Part shown: positions 54,195-62,060 of the stretch, in pieces
Numbering within the stretch: the first letter of the stretch is position 1
How the letters are laid out: every line of letters starts with the position of its first letter
NCBI GenBank assembly: GCA_029557915.1
Contig: JAKQHS010000019.1
Coordinates: forward strand, 62,001-126,000
Reading direction: 5' to 3'
Length of the DNA stretch: 64,000 bases
DNA from: Bacteroidota bacterium
Lineage (GTDB): Bacteria > Bacteroidota > Bacteroidia > Chitinophagales > Saprospiraceae
Translations under genes and position numbers: made by a program
The notes under the pieces: model-generated
What the model was told of the DNA's origin: nothing
Databases searched by the model: none
The model's input: only the letters and a program-made list of their open reading frames with translations

Positions 54195-55337
54195 ATGGAA
54201 AATTCTGAATCGACTTTAATTGGTAATTGTGATTGTAAACTATGCTGTACAGGTAGTTTACCGGGAAAAGGGTCTCACATATTTTCTGACTTTTTAATTC
54301 GAGAAGTAGTATATAAGGATGGCAAAGCTGGGGTAGATAGAAATTTTGGAAATTCTTATGAATTGATGTTCTCTATTAAACCATTTCAAATGATGGATCT
54401 CTATTTTAGAGGTGGATCAACTCAAGAAGCTTTAGACTTTCTAAACAAAGAAAAATTCAGTGACGAAGAAGTTGCGGCGCTTCCAAAGACAGGTCCGTTA
54501 GTTGACTATGATTTAGTTTGTACGAATTGCGAAGATCTGTTCAATACCTTAGAAACAGAGTTTAACAAATTATATCTAAAAGTAATTAATTTTCCAAAGT
54601 CTTCAGACTTTTATCCATTGGATAATTATTCGCAGATTATCGTTAAGATATTTATTCTTCTAAATATTTGGAGAGCAGGAGCATCCGAAAAAATAAAATG
54701 GAATCCAAGTTCAACTTCAATGCAAGGCTTAACTCATTTACTATGGGTATTTTTAATAGATCAGAATATTTTATCGGATAGATCGAAACTTGTTGAAGCT
54801 TATACTGAGATTATAAATTCAAATTCTGACATTAAAGGCTTTCTAAATACGTTTCAAGTCATCACTTTCATTAATAATGACGAAATTGATCCTCAATATC
54901 ATTCAAAATCCAATTTCATATCATGTTATTATAGCACCGAACCTTATTGTATTATAATAAATCGCTTGTGCATACTATTTTCAGAAAGAAGGTTTGATGA
55001 CTCAGGTAATCCAAAGATATTTAAAAATTTATCCCCTATTTTAGATAAACTTGCTGATAGGGATATCAGAATATATCTGATGAGCACTGAGGATTTGAAA
55101 AAAATAAATTATAATGTTGTCAATGAACAAATAGACTTAACAATATCGTTAATTTCTGAGCTTTTTGATATAGCGTATAAAAAAATACACTTTGAACCTC
55201 CAGCCCCACATTTATTCGCCGGACTTTTCCCCTTTGTTTATCCTACTGTGATGGAAGGATTGAAACATGGCAATTTTTCTAACGTTGTGATTGAAAAGAT
55301 AATTCAATATGCAAATGAATCACATCCAAATCTTTAA
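54195..55337 (+). CDS. Hypothetical protein with CxxC...SH...CxxCE zinc-type motif
   Basis: 380 residues. The N-terminus has Cys14-x2-Cys17, then Ser27-His28, and Cys109-x2-Cys112-Glu. The layout CxLC...SHI...CxxCE occurs in uncharacterised proteins, often in mobile or defence regions, and resembles an HNH/treble-clef zinc site, but the nuclease residues are not complete enough to claim activity. The remaining 250 residues are helical, without a recognised domain. It follows the 184-residue gene by 8 bp and ends element 1's coding part. Confidence 0.7.
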   Translation: MENSESTLIGNCDCKLCCTGSLPGKGSHIFSDFLIREVVYKDGKAGVDRNFGNSYELMFSIKPFQMMDLYFRGGSTQEALDFLNKEKFSDEEVAALPKTGPLVDYDLVCTNCEDLFNTLETEFNKLYLKVINFPKSSDFYPLDNYSQIIVKIFILLNIWRAGASEKIKWNPSSTSMQGLTHLLWVFLIDQNILSDRSKLVEAYTEIINSNSDIKGFLNTFQVITFINNDEIDPQYHSKSNFISCYYSTEPYCIIINRLCILFSERRFDDSGNPKIFKNLSPILDKLADRDIRIYLMSTEDLKKINYNVVNEQIDLTISLISELFDIAYKKIHFEPPAPHLFAGLFPFVYPTVMEGLKHGNFSNVVIEKIIQYANESHPNL

Positions 55338-55615
55338 AAAAGTACTTTTCATTGGGTGATAGTTAGTATTTTTCGTTATTTTTTACATTTCAATTGGGTC
55401 GGGCACTCCTTTTTCTTTGGGTCGAGGATTAGGACAATAGATAGGTTTGTGTATCAAGTCGCTATGGTTGAAGAGGAACCAAAATTAGGATGAAATTTAA
55501 GATGGGGTCAAGATACCTCTTAGCTAACCCCATGGGTGAATTTTAAAAGTCTAAGCCTTCGGTTAAAATCCTTTAAGACAAAATCTTCTTTGGAAGTCAC
55601 CCCCCAAAGGGTCAC

Positions 55616-55637
55616 TTTTGGCAAATTTTTTGGTAAA
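55616..55637. repeat. Arm-type integrase sites, right end of element 1
   Basis: TTTTGGCAAA (55616-55625) and TTTTTGGTAAA (55627-55637) match the two direct repeats at 42722-42744 with the same spacing, so both ends carry binding sites for one integrase. Confidence 0.65.
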
Positions 55638-55641
55638 TAAA

Positions 55642-55674
55642 AAAGAGTTACACCAGAAACTGATATAACTCTTT
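55642..55674 (-). terminator. tRNA terminator carried by element 1
   Basis: A perfect 9-bp stem (55642-55650 with 55666-55674); on the minus strand it is followed by TTTTTTATTT. It lies directly behind the tRNA-Val 3' fragment, so the element brings its own terminator for the tRNA gene it restores. Confidence 0.75.
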
Positions 55675-55679
55675 GATAA

Positions 55680-55727
55680 TCAGTGGGAGTTGACGGGATC
55701 GAACCGCCGACCCTCTGCTTGTAAGGC
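55680..55727. repeat. att direct repeat, right copy (tRNA-Val 3' end)
   Basis: 48 bp identical to 42558-42605. The tRNA 3' end would be at 55684 (minus strand). The 5' half of the tRNA is again absent: beyond 55730 the sequence is element 2. It is the element 1-element 2 junction; the complete tRNA gene is expected to the right of the window. Confidence 0.9.
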
Positions 55728-55822
55728 GGAGGGCATAACTTATTCATTCTTGATCATTATTAATTATTACTCTGTATTTTAACTTGTTATATGCTATATC
55801 GATTATTATTCATTTGCTTTAA

Positions 55823-55862
55823 TGTTTGCAATTAGCTATTTTTGTTTGCAAATTGTTTGCAA
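55823..55862. repeat. Arm-type integrase sites of element 2
   Basis: TGTTTGCAA occurs at 55823-55831, 55843-55851 and 55854-55862, just before the integrase start. The last two are 11 bp apart, like the 12-bp-spaced sites of element 1, but the sequence differs. Confidence 0.65.
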
Positions 55863-55865
55863 CAA

Positions 55866-57107
55866 GTGAAAAGTATACCAAGGGCAGGTGTTTATCTGGA
55901 TACCAGGAGGAAATACCAAAATGGGAAGTATCCTGTTAAAATCAGAGTATCCTTTAGGAGAATAACTCATAATTATAAGACAGGAATTTCATTGACTGAG
56001 GATGCCTTCAAGAAGTCGTTTGAGGCAAAATCTCCACATGGTCAAGCCTATCTCATGAAAGAAGAGATTCAAGGACACCTAAAGAAAGCAGAAGTGATTA
56101 TTAAGGGGTTGAATACCTTCTCGTTTGGAGAATTTGAGAGAGCATTCTACGATGTTCGTCACGCTGATCAAGACCTCTTCAGTTTGTATGATCAAGTTAT
56201 AGAGGAAAATAAAGCCAAGGGAAGCTTTTCCAATTCAGAATTTTATAGACTATCAAAAGCTAAGCTAATCCATTATTTCGCTGGGAGCCAATCTGTCCCA
56301 TTTGATCGTATTGATTCAGGAGAACTGGCCAAGATTGATAAATGGCTAAGAAATAAAGGGTTAGGTAATACTTCCATTTCTATATATTTCAGGTGTTTAA
56401 AGCACATTTATTATATTGCTTTGAAAAAAGGTTTTATTGGCCAAAATCAGAATCCATTCAATTCCCAGGCCATTAATCCTTATCGCATACCATCGTCTCG
56501 AAATGTAAAAAGGCCGTTGAATGTAGAGCAGCTTAAAAGCTTGCTTGCTTACAATCCAATCTCTGGAAGCCCAAAAGAAGAAGCCAGAGATTTTTGGTTG
56601 TTGAGTTTATATTGTAATGGCATGAATATCAATGATTTACTTCAACTTAAAAACAATAGTTATAGAGATTCAAAGATCATCTTCACCAGGGGAAAAACAA
56701 TGTCTAAAACCAGTCATACATTAAAAATAAATGTTTCAGTAGTCCAACATGCCGCTCAATTGATCGAAAAATACAGGAATGAAGACCATTCCCCGGAAGC
56801 CTACTTGTTTCCTGTCCTGGAGGGTGTTTCAAATGATGAAGAACAAAGGAAAAGGATCAAAAACTTTACCAAGAAGATCAATCAACATATGAAAAAGATT
56901 GCTCAGGAAATTGGTTTACCTACAGGAATTTCAACCTATTGGGCAAGATATACTTTTACAAACCTGGCTAAAAACAGAGGAGCCAGTACAGAATTTATCC
57001 AGGAGTCCGTTGGACATACGTCCAAACGCACAACAGAAATTTACCTTGATTCATTTGAAGATAGCATTCGGGAGGAAACGACTTTGAAGATCTTCGAAGG
57101 ACTTTGA
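55866..57107 (+). CDS. int: Tyrosine recombinase/integrase of element 2
   Basis: 413 residues from GTG 55866; TTG codons upstream would read through the arm repeats, and the alignment-like start KSIPRAGVYLDTRRKYQNGK fits this position. Arm-binding, SAM-like and catalytic domains as in the element 1 integrase. Visible: Arg in YWARYTF, His in SVGHTSK, Tyr in EIYLDSF. The first Arg is again replaced (CNGMNINDL). The two integrases share this architecture but are clearly diverged, so element 2 is not a copy of element 1. Confidence 0.9.
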   Translation: MKSIPRAGVYLDTRRKYQNGKYPVKIRVSFRRITHNYKTGISLTEDAFKKSFEAKSPHGQAYLMKEEIQGHLKKAEVIIKGLNTFSFGEFERAFYDVRHADQDLFSLYDQVIEENKAKGSFSNSEFYRLSKAKLIHYFAGSQSVPFDRIDSGELAKIDKWLRNKGLGNTSISIYFRCLKHIYYIALKKGFIGQNQNPFNSQAINPYRIPSSRNVKRPLNVEQLKSLLAYNPISGSPKEEARDFWLLSLYCNGMNINDLLQLKNNSYRDSKIIFTRGKTMSKTSHTLKINVSVVQHAAQLIEKYRNEDHSPEAYLFPVLEGVSNDEEQRKRIKNFTKKINQHMKKIAQEIGLPTGISTYWARYTFTNLAKNRGASTEFIQESVGHTSKRTTEIYLDSFEDSIREETTLKIFEGL

Positions 57108-57220
57108 CAAAAAAACCCACTTCTGAACAACCCTCCCCTGAAACCGCCATAGAATCTTTTAGGGAAAGGCAGGATGCGGAGCAAAGGTTTCCCCTTATCA
57201 AGGCGGAAATCGTCGATTGA
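57104..57220 (+). CDS. Possible 38-residue protein coupled to the integrase
   Basis: A TTG overlapping the integrase stop (TTGA) opens a 38-codon frame with a charged, helix-like composition (ETAIESFRERQDAEQRF). It could be a recombination directionality factor or chance; no homology is visible. Confidence 0.22.
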   Translation: MTKKPTSEQPSPETAIESFRERQDAEQRFPLIKAEIVD

Positions 57221-57340
57221 AGGCAATTTTCAGGCTTTTAAGGCTATTACGGCTATTCTAAGGTAGATCATTTCCTTCAGATGAGATTTACCAATATATC
57301 TACGAACCGACTGCCTTTAAAATACCGTGCAATCATCCTT

Positions 57341-59398
57341 TTAAAATGTGAAATCATTTGGTTTTGTGTTCACTAACCAACCCCGAACTTGCTTATCTCC
57401 AATTCTACGCCGTGTGCTTTCAAAACCTAATTGCTTCAATTGGTGGGCGATCTTACCAGGGATAAGTTGGACACTTGTATGAGATTTTAAAATCCCTAAT
57501 ATCTTAGCTGTGCTCATAAATTCATTGCCAGGTTCAAAGTATTGTAAAATTACTTCTCGTTCCAAGTTGACTGTTTGGTAATCCGTAGAATGATCAGCTA
57601 AGAGAAGACATTCTTCACTGCTAAGCCTTATCGATTCCTTTCCTTTCATTTTATACTCATGAACCAATGCAGACATCAATTTACATTTGTCGATGCAATT
57701 GAATAGATCTTGATCAATGCCAGAAATTTCAATTGGAATTATTCGAGTATTATTTGTAGTATGATCGTTTATAATAGCAAACTTATTGCTTGTTCCAGAA
57801 AGTATGGCTTTCCTCCGCATTTTAATAGTGGACCTTCCATATGGAGGTCTTTCATAAAAATGTTCGGCACTTGCTAAAAATTTAAAATGTTCCCATTCAT
57901 TCAATGTCATTAGCCCACCAAATTCATCATTGTTAACCAATAACTTTTCACCCATAAGAATTAAGCTATCCTTTTCCCTATTAAGCGCAGATTCTGCATA
58001 ATAGCTTTTAAGTTCTTCTGGTAAAAAATGCCTAAACAAATGTGTTTTACCAATATTGGATTCCCCAATAAGTACAAGCATTAGTCTGGGAATTTCGTCA
58101 TCAAGTACAACTGCGGGGATTTGCAATAACCACTTCAAGATCAATGACTTAATCGATTTTTCATGCTCACTATCTTTTGAATGAATTTTAAAACAAGCTA
58201 AAAACCTATCTAATTCATCAGAATACTCCAATTTCTCACAATATGCAAGGAAGTCTTTTAGCGGATTGTATGAAGGAATAAAATCACTTTTCACTAATGA
58301 ATGAATGTAATCCTGGCTCACTGACATACCAATTTGCTGTAGTTCAGCATATATAGAATTTAGAGTTCTATCCGAAAATTCATCACCATTCTTTAACTCA
58401 ACCTTGTTAGTAAATTCATTATATCTTATTCCTTTGCTTTTTAAGAATTCCATGACAAAATCAAATTTTGCCGCAGTTTTTTGGTCTCCAATTTTTGCTG
58501 TGATACCGTATGTGGAACACATATCAAAAAATTGCTTTAAACTTGATTTGGAATCCTTCGGAGTTGCAGTTAAAAGTGAAGTATACTTATCCTCACACTC
58601 TTGGAAGTCATAGGATGGATAAAATTGGCTTATTCTATGAAAGAATGATCTTCCGTTTTTGGAAAAAGTATTGACTAAGGCAAAGCCAATTTTCACCCAA
58701 TCATTATAAGAGGATGTAATGTCAATTTTTCGACCTTCAAGTTGCTGAATACATGCTTCAACTGCGGAATACAAACCGTTCCTTTCGCTGTAATTGATAT
58801 CCGTTGATAATTCAATATCGTCACTACTCGGTACAGGGCTGCTTTTAAAAACGCTTTTGCAGGCTACAAACAACTCATTTCTTTCTTGAGGGGATAGTTC
58901 TTGTAATTCGTCAAAACCTCCTTGTAAAAGGACATATCCCGAACTTGGAGAAATCACAAAGTACCCACCCTTGCCTCTGGTTTCCACGATAGGTCTACCA
59001 ATGCTGTTTCTAACCAAGATTTGATTGGGTTGAACTTCAGAACATCTGTATATAAGATGTCCGCCCCCAGAAGGAGTAGTTTGAATAATCAATTTTGAAT
59101 AAATTGCATTAGGAATTTTACTACGAATACCCTCTAAAATGGATTCCAATTTATGTGGATCAGAATCAATCTCAATATTCTTGGTATCCAGATCAATACA
59201 TTCAACATTTCGAACCCCACCCAACATAGCAATCTTGGTTTCTGGCTTGTCTAAATGAATACGAAGTTCGGTTTCCGATAATGGATTAATTTGGCATTGC
59301 TTCCAAGTTATCAATGCCTTTTTGTTCTGATCCACAGGAATAAGTGAATACCCCATTTGTATTAAGGGGACGATCTCATCAAGCTCTTTCATTCTCAT
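57341..59398 (-). CDS. PrimPol-VapE/VirE-type replication protein
   Basis: 685 residues. N-terminal primase-polymerase domain (about 1-170: SLIPVDQNKKALITWKQ, NVECIDLDTKN with the metal-binding D-x-D, TPSGGGHLIYR), a middle linker, then a VapE/VirE-family superfamily 3-like ATPase (about 400-600) with P-loop IGESNIGKTHLF (near 443-451), LLVNNDEFGGL and GTSNKF. The pairing primes and unwinds an element-specific origin and is typical of phages, PICIs and plasmids. Converges with the integrase. Confidence 0.88.
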   Translation of the reverse strand: MRMKELDEIVPLIQMGYSLIPVDQNKKALITWKQCQINPLSETELRIHLDKPETKIAMLGGVRNVECIDLDTKNIEIDSDPHKLESILEGIRSKIPNAIYSKLIIQTTPSGGGHLIYRCSEVQPNQILVRNSIGRPIVETRGKGGYFVISPSSGYVLLQGGFDELQELSPQERNELFVACKSVFKSSPVPSSDDIELSTDINYSERNGLYSAVEACIQQLEGRKIDITSSYNDWVKIGFALVNTFSKNGRSFFHRISQFYPSYDFQECEDKYTSLLTATPKDSKSSLKQFFDMCSTYGITAKIGDQKTAAKFDFVMEFLKSKGIRYNEFTNKVELKNGDEFSDRTLNSIYAELQQIGMSVSQDYIHSLVKSDFIPSYNPLKDFLAYCEKLEYSDELDRFLACFKIHSKDSEHEKSIKSLILKWLLQIPAVVLDDEIPRLMLVLIGESNIGKTHLFRHFLPEELKSYYAESALNREKDSLILMGEKLLVNNDEFGGLMTLNEWEHFKFLASAEHFYERPPYGRSTIKMRRKAILSGTSNKFAIINDHTTNNTRIIPIEISGIDQDLFNCIDKCKLMSALVHEYKMKGKESIRLSSEECLLLADHSTDYQTVNLEREVILQYFEPGNEFMSTAKILGILKSHTSVQLIPGKIAHQLKQLGFESTRRRIGDKQVRGWLVNTKPNDFTF

Positions 59399-59600
59399 AA
59401 CTTTTATTTGTTTTATACAATCCTTCTTCTATCGTAGGCACCCGATGATCCATAATCCATTTTTCAATATCTTCAGAATGGAATAGGAGTCGATGCCCGC
59501 TTTTGATATAAGGAATCTTTCTTTCGGCAACCCATCTATATATTGTAGATGGGTGACATTGCATTAATGCTGCAACGGTTTTTAAATTAAAAATTTTCAT
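59379..59600 (-). CDS. AlpA/excisionase-like HTH protein
   Basis: 73 residues: an MerR-like winged HTH over most of its length (NLKTVAALMQCHPSTIYRWV, then ERKIPYIKSGHRLLFHSEDI). It overlaps the start of the replication gene by about 20 bp. Likely directs excision and early gene expression of element 2. Confidence 0.85.
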   Translation of the reverse strand: MKIFNLKTVAALMQCHPSTIYRWVAERKIPYIKSGHRLLFHSEDIEKWIMDHRVPTIEEGLYKTNKSYENERA

Positions 59601-59643
59601 TTTATTCTTATTTATACCCCAAATATATACAGTGACTTAGCTG

Positions 59644-59660
59644 GGAATTCCGGATTCCCA
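59644..59660. promoter_or_regulatory. Small palindrome upstream of the HTH gene
   Basis: GGGAAT-N5-ATTCCC, 44 bp before the HTH start; a candidate operator for autoregulation. Confidence 0.35.
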
Positions 59661-59718
59661 CCGATTCCTAGATCAGGTGTGATAAACAGTGATGAAAAAT
59701 ATTTACAATTAAGAATTC

Positions 59719-60810
59719 TTAGAGATGAATTCCTAAATACTCATTAGGATCAGCCAGAAAAAGCTTATACGCCCTTTGGAAACTTGGACTTGTTTTGAAG
59801 GACTTATGACTACAAATTGATTTAATAGTCTCAAATCTTTTATTTAATGGAATTTTTGTCCCTATAAAATTGAACCTCTTCGTCGATTTGAAATATTTCA
59901 TTATTGTAGCCTCTTGAATTGGCTTTGACTTTTTTCTACAAATTGATTCTAAATATTCTAATTGACTCATGTCGAATTCAATAGATTTATAAAATTCTAG
60001 ATTATGTAGAGCATCTGACTCCCTGTTTCTAAAGAAATATCGACTAACAATCTGGGCGAATAAGTCAGATTCTCGATCATTTCTACCGGAAATCGATATT
60101 CCTTTTGACTTACAAATCATATAAAAAATACAAGCGATATAGTTAGCATCTATTATCCTTCCTGACGGTGGCTCATTCACAATGTTACTTTTTTGACTGG
60201 ATACCAAGTCTATTATTTCACCTTCTTCTCCATCCTTTACTTTAAGACCGATTTTTATGAAGCCTGTCTCTTTATCAAGTGGCTTGATAAATTCAGGGGT
60301 AATCTCAATCTGCTTGTAATCGAACTTTTCAATTTTGAATCTATGCGTTACAATTGATTTTCTTAATTCTTTAAGGTGATTCCATTGTTCCTTATAAGTT
60401 ATTTTGTCTATTCTATAATTGGAAATGGTTTTATCCCGACCTTCTCTAAGCTCATCCAATAAATAATCGATTCTGTGGTGCAAATTTGTTACCACTTGGT
60501 CAATAAAACCCTGTTCTTTATCAGCGCATATTATAAGTTTATTCAATAATATATCTAGTATTCCAGTTATTTCAACAAAAGACTCTCCATATAGCATTGA
60601 ACAGCCATATTCAGACTTAGGATCAAATTCTTTATGATAAGTGATATTATCGATTCTGTTTTGACCTTCATAGAATCTAAAATCACCCTGGACCCCTATC
60701 ATTCCATCGGGGATAAGTTTTTTAACTTTGAGCCATTGGAAAGCCTCTTTGGTTATCTCAGAAATGGTATTATAATCTAAACATCTTACCTTGGTTCGTT
60801 TTGCTGGCAT
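59719..60810 (-). CDS. Hypothetical protein of element 2
   Basis: 363 residues, soluble, basic at the N-terminus (MPAKRTKVRC). Largely helical, with no motif I can name (e.g. QEATIMKYFKSTKRFNFIG near the end). It is transcribed towards the HTH and replication genes and may be the first gene of that leftward group. The 581 bp between it and the hsdM remnant hold a terminator and promoter-like AT-rich DNA but no convincing gene. Confidence 0.65.
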   Translation of the reverse strand: MPAKRTKVRCLDYNTISEITKEAFQWLKVKKLIPDGMIGVQGDFRFYEGQNRIDNITYHKEFDPKSEYGCSMLYGESFVEITGILDILLNKLIICADKEQGFIDQVVTNLHHRIDYLLDELREGRDKTISNYRIDKITYKEQWNHLKELRKSIVTHRFKIEKFDYKQIEITPEFIKPLDKETGFIKIGLKVKDGEEGEIIDLVSSQKSNIVNEPPSGRIIDANYIACIFYMICKSKGISISGRNDRESDLFAQIVSRYFFRNRESDALHNLEFYKSIEFDMSQLEYLESICRKKSKPIQEATIMKYFKSTKRFNFIGTKIPLNKRFETIKSICSHKSFKTSPSFQRAYKLFLADPNEYLGIHL

Positions 60811-61281
60811 GATTTCTGTTTTTCCCGGTTAAAACTGAGTATTTCCAGTCATGTGAAAATAAGGCTTTGAATAAGCAATTTGGATGTTTCTTAGCTCTTT
60901 ATTAAGCTAGAAAATGTCCTAGAATTGAAAGGAAATCAAATTTATGCCCCAGGACCGAAGCAGTGGAAGATTTCGCCTTTTCCTCTCAAAAAAGTCCTGG
61001 AAATGCGGATTCTGAGTCGATTATACCCCTTCCCTATTTCCCCGATTGTGAAGGAACCATAAGAATTGATTTGGTTCATTGGGGTAAAAGTTAACCCTGT
61101 AAACAAGTATAATTGGCAAAATTATTGCTTTAGAATGTCCAGGAACGACGATCTCCGTCAGATTGATACTAACCAGCCATTTGGATTAAAGATCGCTCAG
61201 AATGGCTGTAATGAAGTTATAGTAGCTTTTATTGAGTATTTAAGAATTTATTAACACTTTACTAACTGCCTGGGTTAGTCC

Positions 61282-61307
61282 AAAAACCTTCATTTTGGCA
61301 GGTTTTT
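61282..61307. terminator. Bidirectional terminator
   Basis: Perfect 8-bp arms AAAAACCT and AGGTTTTT with a 10-nt loop, in the gap upstream of the hsdM remnant. Confidence 0.6.
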
Positions 61308-61391
61308 ATCCTCATTTACCTGGATGGATAGTAAAATGTCCAACGGCCAAATTTCATATCTTCGGAACTCAATTTAACTAAGAATATTTTA

Positions 61392-61708
61392 ATGTTTGAA
61401 CAAACTTTCAAAAATATCGATGATATCCTGCATAAAGACGCAGGATGTAGTAGCGAATTGGACTATGTGGAACAGACCTCCTGGGTTTTGTTCCTGAAAT
61501 ACCTGGATGACCTGGAGAAAGACAAAAACCACTGCCGCCCAACTGACAGGGAAGACTTAAAAAAACATCGTTTCGCCAGAATGGTCTAAATGGGTAATGC
61601 CAAAGGCTAAAACGGGTAAACTGGATCATCACAAAGCCTTGACTGGGGACGACCTAAAAGGACTTTGATGACCACAAGCTTTTACTAAGGCTAAAAAATC
61701 AATTCTAA
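61392..61708 (+). pseudogene. hsdM: Truncated, frameshifted hsdM (type I methyltransferase) remnant
   Basis: FEQTFKNIDDILHKDAGCSS followed by ELDYVEQTSWVLFLKYLDDL is the N-terminal helical domain of HsdM. The frame closes at 61589, but PEWSKWVMPKAKTGKLDHHK and then DFDDHKLLLRLKNQF continue the HsdM pattern in other frames, showing at least two frameshifts. The catalytic domain is missing, so the gene is dead. It points to an earlier type I system at this place. Confidence 0.75.
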
Positions 61709-61718
61709 TTATTGCAAA

Positions 61719-62000
61719 ATGAAAAATATTAACTCAAAGGAGAGGCTATATCGAATAATAGTCTGGGGCATTTTGACGCTTATCTTTTATCTATCAGGCA
61801 TTAAAATACTCTGGTTTATAGCGATAATTACTACACTTCCAGGATTTCTATATGAGGCAATATTTAAGTACATTTTTTGGCTTATAAGTCAAGACAGTCC
61901 AAAACTTGGAGCCTTAGACGAAGATGATCTAATGAAGATCTTTATATTAATTTATTATAGCGTTATACTAATCCCAGGGTTAATAAAACTACTTTTTTAG
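61719..62000 (+). CDS. Small membrane protein
   Basis: 93 residues with three hydrophobic segments (about 12-28, 30-55 and 72-92) and a short acidic loop (GALDEDDLMK) before the last. No family recognised. It lies between the hsdM remnant and the ISP gene and is transcribed in the same direction; small membrane proteins in defence loci can be effectors, but nothing here shows that. Confidence 0.55.
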   Translation: MKNINSKERLYRIIVWGILTLIFYLSGIKILWFIAIITTLPGFLYEAIFKYIFWLISQDSPKLGALDEDDLMKIFILIYYSVILIPGLIKLLF

Positions 62001-62060
62001 GCATTTTCTTTTCTAAATTGTATATTCGGTCCACTACTGTGTAAATTCCTGTCATGTTTT

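Larger units (their letters stand above)
42606..55727. mobile_element. Integrative element 1 (satellite-like) at tRNA-Val
   Basis: About 13.1 kb between two copies of the tRNA-Val 3' end. Left to right: arm-type repeats, integrase, unknown protein, HTH, RepA-like ATPase, iteron dyad, unknown protein, small terminase, a decayed stretch, type ISP restriction-modification enzyme, two unknown genes, arm-type repeats and a tRNA 3' end with its own terminator. There are no phage structural or conjugation genes. The set is closest to phage-inducible chromosomal islands; a decayed prophage is the alternative. Confidence 0.8.
55338..55865. other. Right end of element 1 and left end of element 2, no gene
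   Basis: The 528-bp gap contains, in order: about 270 bp of AT-rich DNA without recognisable features; arm-type sites (55616-55637); a terminator on the minus strand (55642-55674); the att repeat (55680-55727); and the arm-type repeats of element 2 (55823-55862). Confidence 0.7.

Noticed and set aside
42466-55500. 17-bp repeat ATTAGGATGAAATTTAA at 42466-42482 and 55484-55500 as an outer att site
   Set aside because: Its distance to the two tRNA fragments differs (about 90 and 195 bp), and a 17-bp AT-rich match can arise by chance in 64 kb.
61066-61254. 62-codon plus-strand frame in the gap before the hsdM remnant
   Set aside because: TTG start, mixed composition, no motif, ends near the terminator; probably chance.
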